Part shown: in pieces, positions 33,423 through 41,725 of the stretch
Layout of the letters: the number at the start of each line of letters is the position of its first letter
Numbering within the stretch: the first letter of the stretch is position 1
Origin: CALDOK01 sp964481655
GTDB lineage: Bacteria > Myxococcota_A > UBA796 > JAFGLY01
NCBI GenBank assembly: GCA_964481655.1
Contig: CAYZVO010000005.1
Coordinates: 1 to 64,000 of the forward strand
Length of the DNA: 64,000 bases
Reading direction: 5' to 3'
Notes under the pieces: generated by a model
Database searches by the model: none
The model's input: only the letters and a program-made list of their open reading frames with translations
What the model was told of the DNA's origin: nothing
Translations under genes and position numbers: made by a program

Positions 33423-34591
33423 GCCTCACCTGGCCCCTGATGCACGACTGCGTCACCGACGAGGACATCGAGTCCCTGGTGACCTTCCTCCGCTCCCGGC
33501 CTCGGCTCACCCAGGGGGCCCAGGTGCGGGCCCTCGAGGCCGAGTGGTCGGCCTGGCTGGGGGTCGAGCACTCGGTCTTCGTGAACTCCGGGGCCTCGGC
33601 CAACATGCTGACCCTCGCCGCGCTGCGGGAGCTGCACGGCCCCGGGGGCCAGGTGGTGGTCTCGCCCCTGAACTGGGTCTCGGACATCGCCGCGGTGCTG
33701 CAGGCGGGCTTCGAGCCCGTCTTCGCCGACATCGAGCTGGCGACCCTCTCCATGGGCACCGACGCCATCCTCGAGTGCCTCGGCCCGGACACCCGGGCGG
33801 TGCTGCTCACCCACCTGCAGGGCTTCGACGCCCTCAGCGATCGGCTCCTGGATGAGCTGTCGAGCCGGGGCGTCCCCCTGCTCGAGGATGTCTGCGAGGC
33901 CCACGGCGCGACCCACGGTGGCCGGCGCCTGGGGAGCCTCGGGCTGGCCTCGAACTTCTCGTTCTACTTCGCCCACCACATGACCACGGTCGAGGGCGGC
34001 ATGATCTGCACCTCGGACCCGGACCTGCACCAGGCCTTCCGGGTGCTGCGCTCCCACGGCATGGTGCGCGAGGCCGACGATCCTTCCTTCCGGCAGCGCT
34101 ACGAGCAGGCCCACCCCGAGTGCCACCCGGAGTTCCTCTTCGCCTGGCCCGCGTTCAACGTGCGCAACACGGAGCTGGGCGCCGTGCTCGGCCGCAGCCA
34201 GCTGGCGCGGCTGGACGCGGCGAATGCACGCCGCACCGCGCGCTTCGAGCGCTTCCTCGACGCCCTGTGTGCCGATCGCTGGTTCACCGACTTCCGCCGC
34301 GAGGGCAGCTGCAACTACGCCTTCAACCTGATCACCCGCCAGCCCGATCCCGGGCTGTTCGCGCGGGCGGTGGACCTGCTGCGGGAGCGAGGGGTGGAGT
34401 TCCGGCGGGGCAGCGCCGGCGGCGGCAACCAGCTGCGGCAGCCCTACCTCCGGCGCGTGTTGCCGGATGAGGCCTGGCTTGCGTACCCGAACACCGAGCA
34501 CGTCCACCACTTCGGGCTGTACTTCGGCAACCACGACGAGGTCGGCGACGAGCAGCTGCTCGCGCTCTGTGACGCGCTGAACCGGCTCTGA
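33419..34591 (+). CDS. ColD-like PLP/PMP sugar 3-dehydratase (DegT family, His for Lys)
   Basis: A 390-residue DegT/DnrJ/EryC1/StrS-fold protein. In aminotransferases of this family the PLP lysine sits in SF-x-x-x-K. Here the segment is SFYFAHHMTTVEGG, with His186 in that place. This is the signature of GDP-4-keto-6-deoxymannose 3-dehydratase ColD (and of the E1/RfbH dehydratases), which remove the C3 hydroxyl. The length equals ColD, and there is no Cys-rich 2Fe-2S motif as in RfbH. LLEDVCEAHG carries the PLP Asp157. GTG start overlaps the SDR stop, making it the last gene of the run. Confidence 0.88.
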   Translation: MSLTWPLMHDCVTDEDIESLVTFLRSRPRLTQGAQVRALEAEWSAWLGVEHSVFVNSGASANMLTLAALRELHGPGGQVVVSPLNWVSDIAAVLQAGFEPVFADIELATLSMGTDAILECLGPDTRAVLLTHLQGFDALSDRLLDELSSRGVPLLEDVCEAHGATHGGRRLGSLGLASNFSFYFAHHMTTVEGGMICTSDPDLHQAFRVLRSHGMVREADDPSFRQRYEQAHPECHPEFLFAWPAFNVRNTELGAVLGRSQLARLDAANARRTARFERFLDALCADRWFTDFRREGSCNYAFNLITRQPDPGLFARAVDLLRERGVEFRRGSAGGGNQLRQPYLRRVLPDEAWLAYPNTEHVHHFGLYFGNHDEVGDEQLLALCDALNRL

Positions 34592-34594
34592 GCC

Positions 34595-35326
34595 CTACTC
34601 GTTGGGCGGGGGCGGCGGCGGGCCGGCGTTGGCCGGGGCTGGCGCGTCGGCGCCGTCCGGTGGCGGCGGGCCCGCGGGCGGGGTGGGCTCGGCGTCGTCG
34701 GTGGCGGCGGCGGGCTGATCCGCGGCGTCTGCGGGCAGGTCGGCGTCCGGGGTGCCGGCGGCGTCGATCCCCTCGCTCGTCGGCGCGGGGGGCGGCGCCT
34801 CGCCCGGCGGGGGCTCGGGGAGCTCCTGATCGATGGTCAGGCTCAGCTGGATGGGCTCGCCGGCGAGCTCGATGGTCTCGGCCAGGCTGACCATGGGGTT
34901 GTCGCCGTAGCTCAAGGCCGACACGGCGATCTCGCCGACGTAGTTGGCCGGCGCCTCGACGGTGACGGTGGAGCTGCCGTTGAAGGGCTGGACGTGCAGC
35001 ACCTTGGGGCGTTCGTCGATCATCTGGGCGAAGTCGACCTGGCCCTTGGACGCACCCGAGACGGTGATGGTGACCGTGATGGTCTCGCCGACGATCAGAT
35101 CCGTGAAGCTGGGGAGATCGCCCGGCGCGGGGGTGAACTCCAGGTTCTCGGCCGGCACGGGGTCGAGGGAGTGGTCCACCTGCGGCTGGGCGTGGTCGGG
35201 CGACGGCTGCGGCTGGGGCTGGCCTTCCTCCGGGGTCAGCTCACCCTGGGTGGGTGGCGGCGGAGGCGCACAGGCGGCGATGGCGAGGGCGAGCGCGGAC
35301 ACGATGGGGAGGGCGAGGTGCTTCAT
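34595..35326 (-). CDS. Pro-rich lipoprotein, paralogue of the one at 47231
   Basis: A 243-residue lipoprotein (signal ending AAC, Cys19), a Pro/Gln linker, a beta-rich core of about 100 residues and a Pro/Ala/Asp-rich tail of 70 residues. The core block SFTDLIVGETITVTITVSGASKGQVDF parallels NLIQEGAETVTITVTLTGASEGELEF in the protein at 47231, followed in both by an HVQPFNG or AIEPFSG element. The two form a small family of unknown function. It is convergent with the ColD-like gene, only three bases apart. Confidence 0.75.
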   Translation of the reverse strand: MKHLALPIVSALALAIAACAPPPPPTQGELTPEEGQPQPQPSPDHAQPQVDHSLDPVPAENLEFTPAPGDLPSFTDLIVGETITVTITVSGASKGQVDFAQMIDERPKVLHVQPFNGSSTVTVEAPANYVGEIAVSALSYGDNPMVSLAETIELAGEPIQLSLTIDQELPEPPPGEAPPPAPTSEGIDAAGTPDADLPADAADQPAAATDDAEPTPPAGPPPPDGADAPAPANAGPPPPPPNE

Positions 35327-35471
35327 GGTGCACAGAGGGCTGGGCGTTCTCCAGAGTCCTATCCATGACGCGGGGGCATGTCAGGGCTAGAGTCTCCTTC
35401 ACTCGCGCTTCGAAGGACCGCTCATCCCACGGACAGCTCTACGCCCCCGCCTCCTGCTCGCCCGGCTCGCC

Positions 35472-36791
35472 TTGGCGTTGGGCGCGGTCGTCCTGGCTCT
35501 GGTGGTGACGGAGCTCGGGCTGCGGGTGGTCCTGCCCGAGGCTCGCCCCATCGCGCCGGGGCTGTACGTGGGCCACCCGGGGGCCGGGGTGCCCTACATG
35601 AGCTGGTCGGATCCGCACCAGGGATGGATCCGTGCCCGGCAGGAGCTTAGCCCCGCTGCGTTCGTCCCCGGGGAGACCGCTCCCGGGGGGCTCCGCGTCG
35701 CCATGCTGGGTGGGTCGACGGTGGAGACCTGCCCGCCTGGGGGGCCGGCCTGGCAGCTCGCGGCGCTGCTCGAGCAGGCCACCGACGGCCGGGCCACGAT
35801 GATCAACGCGGGCGGCAAGGGCTACGGGACGGCCCGCATCGAGGGGCTCCAGCGGGAGCTGCTCGAGCGGCAGCTCGACGCCGTCGTGCTCTACACCGGG
35901 CACAACGAGTTCGTGGAGACCCGGAACCACATCGGGCTGTCCCTGCTCCGGCCCCACCCCAACCCCGTCCTGCGACGGCTCGCCGGGCTGCGCCTCGGCC
36001 AGCTGGCCGGGCGTGTGCTGGTGGCGCCGCCCTCCCCCGACGCCGAGCCTCGTCCCATGGACCCGGCCGAGGCCGCGCGCCTCGCGGACCACTTCGCGAC
36101 CCAGCTGAGGGCCATCGGTGCCGCCGCGCGGGACGCTGGCGTGCCCTCGGTGTGGGTCCTGCCGGCCTCGAACCTCGCTCGGGCCCCCCAGTGCTCATAC
36201 CTGGAGCCCAGCCTGGCCGACGGGGAGCTGCAGACCGTCGTCCAGGCCATCGCGGGAGCCGAGGCGGCGCTGGAGCGGAGCCACATGCGGGGCGTGCTCA
36301 GCTCCCTCGACCCTCTCTTCGAGCTGACCGAGGCCCACGCGGGGGCCTGGTACCTGCGTGGGCGGGCCCTGGCCGCGCTGGGCGACGCCGACGAGGCGCA
36401 GCGCGCGATGGTGCTGGCGCGGGACCTGGACGCCTGCCCCAAGCGCGCCAGCGGCCGGCTGGTGGAGGTCATGCGGTCGGTCGCGTCGGAGCACGATGTG
36501 GCGGTCGTGGATGCCGAAGCCCTGCTGCTGGCCGAGGACCCCGCCCGCTACCGCTCCGGCGGCTACAGCGCTGACCTCATGCACCTCAACGCGCCGGCCT
36601 ACGCCATCGTCGCCGCCGCGGTCTACGCTCAGCTCGCGTCGGCACTGGACGCCCTGGAGCCGATCCCGGACGCGCAGATCCAGGCGCTGGGCGTGCCGAT
36701 GCAGCTCCGCCGCCGCCCGTTCACCTACGGCACCGTGTCCCCGGTGGACGACTGGGGTTCGACCTGTGTTCCCCTGGAGCCGGCTGGCTGA
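35472..36791 (+). CDS. Membrane-anchored SGNH-family protein with TPR-like segment
   Basis: A protein of at least 439 residues with an N-terminal membrane anchor and an SGNH domain: VAMLGGSTVET (block I Ser), INAGGKGYGTARIEG (block II), LYTGHNEFVE (block III, with Gly-His-Asn) and DLMHLNAPAY (final D-x-x-H). Between them about 40 residues (AHAGAWYLRGRALAALGDADEAQRAM) form a TPR-like pair of helices. The start is uncertain. TTG at 35472 is the only conventional codon, but the positively charged stretch RTALRPRLLLARLAL just upstream in frame suggests a start nearer 35424. A polysaccharide or lipid acyl group is a likely substrate. Confidence 0.78.
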   Translation: MALGAVVLALVVTELGLRVVLPEARPIAPGLYVGHPGAGVPYMSWSDPHQGWIRARQELSPAAFVPGETAPGGLRVAMLGGSTVETCPPGGPAWQLAALLEQATDGRATMINAGGKGYGTARIEGLQRELLERQLDAVVLYTGHNEFVETRNHIGLSLLRPHPNPVLRRLAGLRLGQLAGRVLVAPPSPDAEPRPMDPAEAARLADHFATQLRAIGAAARDAGVPSVWVLPASNLARAPQCSYLEPSLADGELQTVVQAIAGAEAALERSHMRGVLSSLDPLFELTEAHAGAWYLRGRALAALGDADEAQRAMVLARDLDACPKRASGRLVEVMRSVASEHDVAVVDAEALLLAEDPARYRSGGYSADLMHLNAPAYAIVAAAVYAQLASALDALEPIPDAQIQALGVPMQLRRRPFTYGTVSPVDDWGSTCVPLEPAG

Positions 36792-36805
36792 CTGCCCCGT
36801 AGCGC

Positions 36806-38362
36806 TCACATGGTGATGATGGAGCGGGTGTCCAGCCAGCGGCGTACGAGGGTGTGGGTCAGCTCGCCCTCGCGGAGCATGCGCGCCACCACCATGGACG
36901 ACTTGGCGGCGTTGGCCGTGGTCGCGATGGTCCTCAGGGCGCGGGGGTCGCTGCGCCAGCGCCGGCTGCGGTAGGCGGCGTCCACCAGCGGCAGGGGCAT
37001 CGGGCTGGACAGCAGCACCAGCAGGCAGAGCCAGAACAGCTGCTCGGAGGGGCGGGGGTAGGCCAGGTCCACCCGGTACTGCCGGAAGGTCTTGGTGGCG
37101 ACCCCCTCGACCTCGGACGGGTGCAGCTCGCCGCTGGCCAGCATCTGCTCCACCAGGGCCGTGCCAGGGAACCAGGTGAGGGAGAAGAGGTAGATGTCGT
37201 AGGGCCGCGGCAGGGAGCGCATGAACTGGTAGAGGTCGTCCATCTGCCCGTCGGTCACCCCGGGGATGTCCACCATGACCAGGTAGCGGATGTAGATCCC
37301 GGCCCCGCGTAGCAGCTCCACCGCGCGCCGGGTCTGGTCCCGGGTGGAGCGGCGCTGCAGGGTGGAGCGGTTGACCTCCTCGGAGGACTGGATGCCCAGG
37401 TGGACCACCTTCACGCCCAGGCGCTTCAGCAGCTCCGCGTAGCGCGGGGTGACGATGCTGGGCTCCGAGAGGATGTCCAGCGGCAGGCCGCACTCGTCGG
37501 GGTAGCGCTCGGCCAGCTGCTCGAGCCAGCGGATGTCCAGCCCGAAGATCTCGTCGTCGAAGCGCACCCGTCGGATGTGCGGGTTGTGGCGACGGGCGGC
37601 CTGGATCTCGCCCATGACCGAGTCCACCGAACGCACCCGCAGGCGAGGACCGCTGCGGCGGGCCTCGTCCTTGAAGCTGTTGTGGCAGAAGGCGCAGCGC
37701 TGCACGCAGCCCAGGCTGGCGAAGACCTGGAACAGGGGGGTGCGCGCCATGGGATCGCCCCAGCGCAGCCTCCCGTTGCGGATCACGGCCTTGTCGGGAT
37801 GGCGGTAGTCCCGCAGGGGCACGCTGTCGAGATCCTCGACCAGCGGCAGCAGGGGGGTGCGGTGGAGCTGACCCTGCGCGTCCCGGAACACGAAGCCCGG
37901 GGTCTGGCGCCAGTCGCCGTCACCGAAGAAGCGCTCGGCGAAGATGGGCAGGGAGCGGTCGGCTTCGCCGTGGCACACGGCGTCGGCGAACTCCAGGCAG
38001 ACCTCGGGTCGCACGGTGGCGTGCCAGCCTCCCACCACCACCGGCAGGCCCAGCTCCCGACGGACCCGCTCGGCGAGGGTGCGGCACAGCTCCTGGTAGG
38101 CGCTCGCCCGCAGGCTGAAGCCCACCATGGCGACCCTGTGGTCGCGCAGCAGCCCGATGAGCAGCTCCACGTCCTGGGGCGGGGGCGGGACGAAGGTGTT
38201 GTTGCGCCAGTCCTCGAAGTAGATCTCGAGCACCCGCAGGCCCTGGGCCCGCAGCCGCGGCGCCAGCTGACGCAGCGCGTTGTTCTCCTCGTCGTAGATC
38301 GCCACCAGGGCGATGCATCGCGAGCTCGAGGCCTGGGCTGGGGTGCTGTCTGTCATGGGCAC
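36806..38362 (-). CDS. B12-binding-domain radical SAM protein
   Basis: A 518-residue enzyme with an N-terminal B12-binding-like domain (VGFSLRASAYQEL, VVVGGWHATVRPE, CHGEAD) and a radical SAM barrel with CVQRCAFC. RVRFDDEIFG and VVHLGIQSSEEVN are barrel strands of the family, and PGTALVEQML is conserved near the end. The C-terminal 110 residues are helical with a hydrophobic segment (FWLCLLVLLSSPMPLPLV). The substrate is unknown. It is a distant relative of the protein at 20464, not a recent duplicate. Confidence 0.86.
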   Translation of the reverse strand: MPMTDSTPAQASSSRCIALVAIYDEENNALRQLAPRLRAQGLRVLEIYFEDWRNNTFVPPPPQDVELLIGLLRDHRVAMVGFSLRASAYQELCRTLAERVRRELGLPVVVGGWHATVRPEVCLEFADAVCHGEADRSLPIFAERFFGDGDWRQTPGFVFRDAQGQLHRTPLLPLVEDLDSVPLRDYRHPDKAVIRNGRLRWGDPMARTPLFQVFASLGCVQRCAFCHNSFKDEARRSGPRLRVRSVDSVMGEIQAARRHNPHIRRVRFDDEIFGLDIRWLEQLAERYPDECGLPLDILSEPSIVTPRYAELLKRLGVKVVHLGIQSSEEVNRSTLQRRSTRDQTRRAVELLRGAGIYIRYLVMVDIPGVTDGQMDDLYQFMRSLPRPYDIYLFSLTWFPGTALVEQMLASGELHPSEVEGVATKTFRQYRVDLAYPRPSEQLFWLCLLVLLSSPMPLPLVDAAYRSRRWRSDPRALRTIATTANAAKSSMVVARMLREGELTHTLVRRWLDTRSIITM

Positions 38363-38442
38363 GTCGGGTTGATGGGTAGCATGGTCCGCGCGCTCCGACG
38401 ATGGCGCAGAGCCGAGACTGTAGGAGGTTACCTTCGGTCTCG

Positions 38443-40194
38443 ATGCGCGATCCTCGCCGCCCAGCCCGCCTGCGTCCTCAGCCCTGGTGGCTCATCCTGG
38501 CCGCGACGCTGGCTATCGCACCCCACGCCCTGATCAGCGGTGATCGCCTGCTCATCGGGCACGTCAACGGGGAGTCCACGGGGCACCTGTTCATGCAGAC
38601 GCTCGTGCGGCGGGCCTTCCTCGCCGGGGACAACCCCTTCCTGCTGAGCTTCCCGGGCGTCGAAGAGGCCACGCTGTACCCCAACGACATCCTGGTGCGC
38701 GTGCTCGCGGCGCTGCTGGGGGGCGCCGTCGGCGACGTCGCGGCGTGCAACCTGCTGGCCCTGGGCCAGGTCGCGCTGCTCGGCCTCGCCACCATGGCGC
38801 TGGCTCGGGAGCTGGGGGTGGCCCGCTGGCCGGCCACCTTCGCGGGCCTGTTCATGGTGCTCGATCCCTGCTTCCTGGGTTTCCTGGCCTGCGGGCGCTT
38901 CGACTCCATCAACACCGGCTGGGCGCTGCTGCTGTGCTGGCTGTGGCTGCGCACGGTCAAGCAGCCCAGCTGGCGGCGGGGGGCCTGGCTGGGGCTGGGG
39001 GCCGCGGCGCTGGTGTGGACCAGCCCGAACCTGGCCTTCCTCGCGGCGCTGGTGGCCCCGCCGGCCAGCCTGATCGCGCTGCTGCGCCGGCCCCGCCGCC
39101 TCATCGGCCCCTTCGTGCTGGCGGCCCTGCTGGCCGGGGTGCTCGGGGGGATCTCCATCGCGGCCTTGCTGCACGGTGAGGGCGACGAAGACGGCCGCCT
39201 GAGCTGGGAGTCCGCCGACCGGGAGGCCCCCGCGCTGGTGGAGTGGATCGACGCCGAGACCTACGGCGACGACGCCAGCATCCTGGCCTCCTGGAGCTCC
39301 TCCCGGCTCCAGGAGCAGCGCTGGAACGGGCCCTGGTACGAGCTGCCGACCCCGGTCGAGGATCTCCAGTACCGGATCGTGGACCGCTTCCCCGTCAACC
39401 TGCACCCCTGGGTCCTGGGCGGCAGCCTGGCGCCGGGGCTGGTGCCGCTGCTGGTGGCCCTGCTGGGGCTGCGCCGTGCGCCTCGGCGCACCATCGGCCT
39501 GCTGGCTGTGGTGCTGTTGCTGCAGCTGCTGGGCTTCGGGGCGGGCCCGGTGCACAGCCCCGCCCTGGTGCTGCCGGGCCGGGAGGAGCTGCTGGTCATC
39601 CGCAGCGCGCCGCTGCTGAGCTGGATCCCGGGCTTCGGGACCTTCACCGCCTTCGGTCTGCTGCGGGTGCTGGCCAGCGCCGTGGCGGCCGTCGCCGCCG
39701 CCTACGGGCTGGCCGCCGTCTCGTCGGCGCGCTGGCGCTGGCTGCTGCCGGCCGTCGGGCTGCTGTGGCTGCTCGAGGTCCAGCTGCTCGGCCCCACGCC
39801 GGTGCCGCTGGGCAGCAACGACATGACGGTGCCCGCGCCCTTCGCAGAGGCCCTCGACGAGGGCGAAGGCGCGGTGCTGCTGCTGCCCTACAGCAACGAG
39901 CTGTCCATGTTCCTCCACACCGTGCACGGGCGGCCGGTGGTCACCACCTGGAACGATCCCCAGGCCCCCCTGGTCTGGGATCAGCTCACCGCGGCCCTGC
40001 TGAGCCCCGACGGGCCCCCCCCTGGCTTCGACGCCCGGGCGCTGCTGCGGGACGCCGGCGTGGACACCGTGGTGGTGATCCCCGACTTCTGGCCCCAGGA
40101 TCACGCCCGCATGGTCCGGGCGTTCATGGAGCGCCAGCTGGGGCCGCCCCAGGCCTCCACCGCGCCCGGCTGGGTCTGGATCGTCGGCCCGTAG
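38443..40194 (+). CDS. Polytopic membrane protein, YfhO/GT-C-like (paralogue group A)
   Basis: A 583-residue protein with 11-12 transmembrane segments and a soluble C-terminal tail. The first loop (HVNGESTGHLFMQTLVRRAFLAGDNPFLL) matches the corresponding loop of the interrupted protein at 45592, as do GGAVGDVAACNLL, CGRFDSINTG and, at the end, VDTVVVIPDFWPQD. The late LLLPYSNEL...HGRPVV element is typical of YfhO-like envelope proteins. Function is unknown; lipid-linked sugar transfer is a guess. ATG at 38443 gives the conserved N-terminus; the frame also opens at 38401. Confidence 0.72.
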   Translation: MRDPRRPARLRPQPWWLILAATLAIAPHALISGDRLLIGHVNGESTGHLFMQTLVRRAFLAGDNPFLLSFPGVEEATLYPNDILVRVLAALLGGAVGDVAACNLLALGQVALLGLATMALARELGVARWPATFAGLFMVLDPCFLGFLACGRFDSINTGWALLLCWLWLRTVKQPSWRRGAWLGLGAAALVWTSPNLAFLAALVAPPASLIALLRRPRRLIGPFVLAALLAGVLGGISIAALLHGEGDEDGRLSWESADREAPALVEWIDAETYGDDASILASWSSSRLQEQRWNGPWYELPTPVEDLQYRIVDRFPVNLHPWVLGGSLAPGLVPLLVALLGLRRAPRRTIGLLAVVLLLQLLGFGAGPVHSPALVLPGREELLVIRSAPLLSWIPGFGTFTAFGLLRVLASAVAAVAAAYGLAAVSSARWRWLLPAVGLLWLLEVQLLGPTPVPLGSNDMTVPAPFAEALDEGEGAVLLLPYSNELSMFLHTVHGRPVVTTWNDPQAPLVWDQLTAALLSPDGPPPGFDARALLRDAGVDTVVVIPDFWPQDHARMVRAFMERQLGPPQASTAPGWVWIVGP

Positions 40195-40195
40195 G

Positions 40196-41620
40196 TCAGG
40201 GCTGAGCGTCCGGCTCGACCTTGCGCAGGATCGCCTCGACCTCGGTGTTGCCCAGGTTCTTCATGTGGGCGGGGTTGGTCTTGGCGGCCTCGCCCGCCCA
40301 GGTGCCCGCGTTGTCGGACAGCTCCACCAGCTCCCAGCCCAGGGTGGTGATCTCGGCGCCGATGCGCTCCACCAGGGCGTAGTCGTTGGAGTCGTGGACC
40401 AGCAGCAGGCCTCCGGGGCGCAGGGCGCGGTGGCATCTGGCCAGGAAGTCGCGCCAGATCTCGTCGCTCAGGCAGTGGAGGGTGCCCAGCAGGTAGATCT
40501 CGTCCACCGAGGCCGGCTCCAGGCTGATGTCGGCGGGCTTGGACAGGACGGTGTGGATCTGGCCGAGGCCGTCCTGGCTGGCGCTCGCCTCGAGGAAGTC
40601 GAGCACGGTGGCGTCCACGTCCACGGCGTAGACGGCGCCGTCGGGCCCGACGCGGTCGGCCAGCAGGTAGCTCAAGAACCCCACGCCCGCGCCCACATCC
40701 GCGACCTTCCGGCCGGGCTGCAGCTGGGCGATGTGGGCCGCCAGCATGGCCGGCGCGGTGCGATCCGGCAGCAGCTCGAAGCTCAGGATCTGGCGCAGGG
40801 CCTCGGAGGACTCGTAGCTGTGGGGATCGAACGCCCCCTGCTGACCGAAGGCGGTCAGGTTGGGGTCGCCGTCGGGGTCGGCGGGCAGTACCGTGCGGAA
40901 GCCGATGTAGGGGGAGCGCACGTCGGCGTTGAGGGCGGTGCGGAAGGCCGCCCGGTTGTAGCGCTCGTAGCGGCCCCAGGAGCCGGCCTTGACGACCTTC
41001 AGCTCCGGGTCGGTGCGCTCGGGCCCGCCGCCCTGGCCGGAGAGCCGCACGCTCGCGCCGGTCCAGTGGAAGACGTTGCCCACCATGTCCTCCACGCCGA
41101 ACGGGCTGGCACCCTCGGGGTGCGCGCCGATGGGGTTGGGCCCCCGCGCGCCGGGGTCCATCGCCCCGGCGACCAGGGCGTCGCCCCAGGGGTAGCGACG
41201 GGCGTCCGCTCCCCGGGCGGCGACCTCCCACTCCACGGCGGTGGGCAGGCGCTGGCCGCGCCAGCGGGCGTAGGCGTCCGCCTCGGCCCAGGTGACGTTG
41301 CCGGCCGCGGTGGTGGCCTCGGCGCCCTGGGTGTCCGCGCCCATGCGGCGGCCGTCGAACAGGCCGCTGGACGCTGGGTCCGCGTGGAAGGCCAGCAGCC
41401 TCTGCTCGCTCACCGGCAGGCGGTCGATGAAGAAGCCGGCCAGCTCCACCTCGCGCAGGGGGCCCTCGCCGGTCTCGCCGCTGCCCACCGTGTAGGTGCC
41501 CGGAGGGACCCAGACCATCCCGGGGGGCGCCTGCGTCGGTGGGCTCGTCGTGGCCGCGCTGCAGCCCACCAGCAGGGCGAGGGTCCCGGTCAGCAGGCTC
41601 CGGCGGGGGGATGGTGCCAT
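40196..41620 (-). CDS. SUMF1 (FGE-sulfatase) domain fused to a SAM methyltransferase, exported
   Basis: A 474-residue two-domain protein. Residues 5-20 are a signal with twin Arg and a lipobox-like Cys20 (PRRSLLTG then LVGC), compatible with Tat export and lipid anchoring. Residues 34-245 are a SUMF1/FGE-like domain (GMVWVPPGTYTVG, GQRLPTAVEWEVAARG, GNVFHWTG, KAGSWGRYERYNRAAFR, GFRTVL) without visible FGE catalytic cysteines. Residues 275-474 are a class I methyltransferase with motif I VADVGAGVGFLSYLLA and YAVDVD. A SAM enzyme outside the cytoplasm would be very unusual. The acceptor is unknown. Confidence 0.85.
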   Translation of the reverse strand: MAPSPRRSLLTGTLALLVGCSAATTSPPTQAPPGMVWVPPGTYTVGSGETGEGPLREVELAGFFIDRLPVSEQRLLAFHADPASSGLFDGRRMGADTQGAEATTAAGNVTWAEADAYARWRGQRLPTAVEWEVAARGADARRYPWGDALVAGAMDPGARGPNPIGAHPEGASPFGVEDMVGNVFHWTGASVRLSGQGGGPERTDPELKVVKAGSWGRYERYNRAAFRTALNADVRSPYIGFRTVLPADPDGDPNLTAFGQQGAFDPHSYESSEALRQILSFELLPDRTAPAMLAAHIAQLQPGRKVADVGAGVGFLSYLLADRVGPDGAVYAVDVDATVLDFLEASASQDGLGQIHTVLSKPADISLEPASVDEIYLLGTLHCLSDEIWRDFLARCHRALRPGGLLLVHDSNDYALVERIGAEITTLGWELVELSDNAGTWAGEAAKTNPAHMKNLGNTEVEAILRKVEPDAQP

Positions 41621-41725
41621 GGATTCTCCGGGGGGCTCCGGCTCGATGTGTGCGTGCGGCCGCGTGCGTCATCTCTTAGCGCGCTGGTTCGGCGTCTGGG
41701 GCCCGCTGCGGATAGGCTGGTGGCT

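Noticed and set aside
33419..34591. Sugar aminotransferase of the DegT family
   Set aside because: The PLP lysine is replaced by His186 in the ColD-type context.
40265..41725. Long N-terminal extension of the membrane protein starting at 41726
   Set aside because: It is antisense to the SUMF1-methyltransferase gene; the membrane protein begins naturally at 41726.
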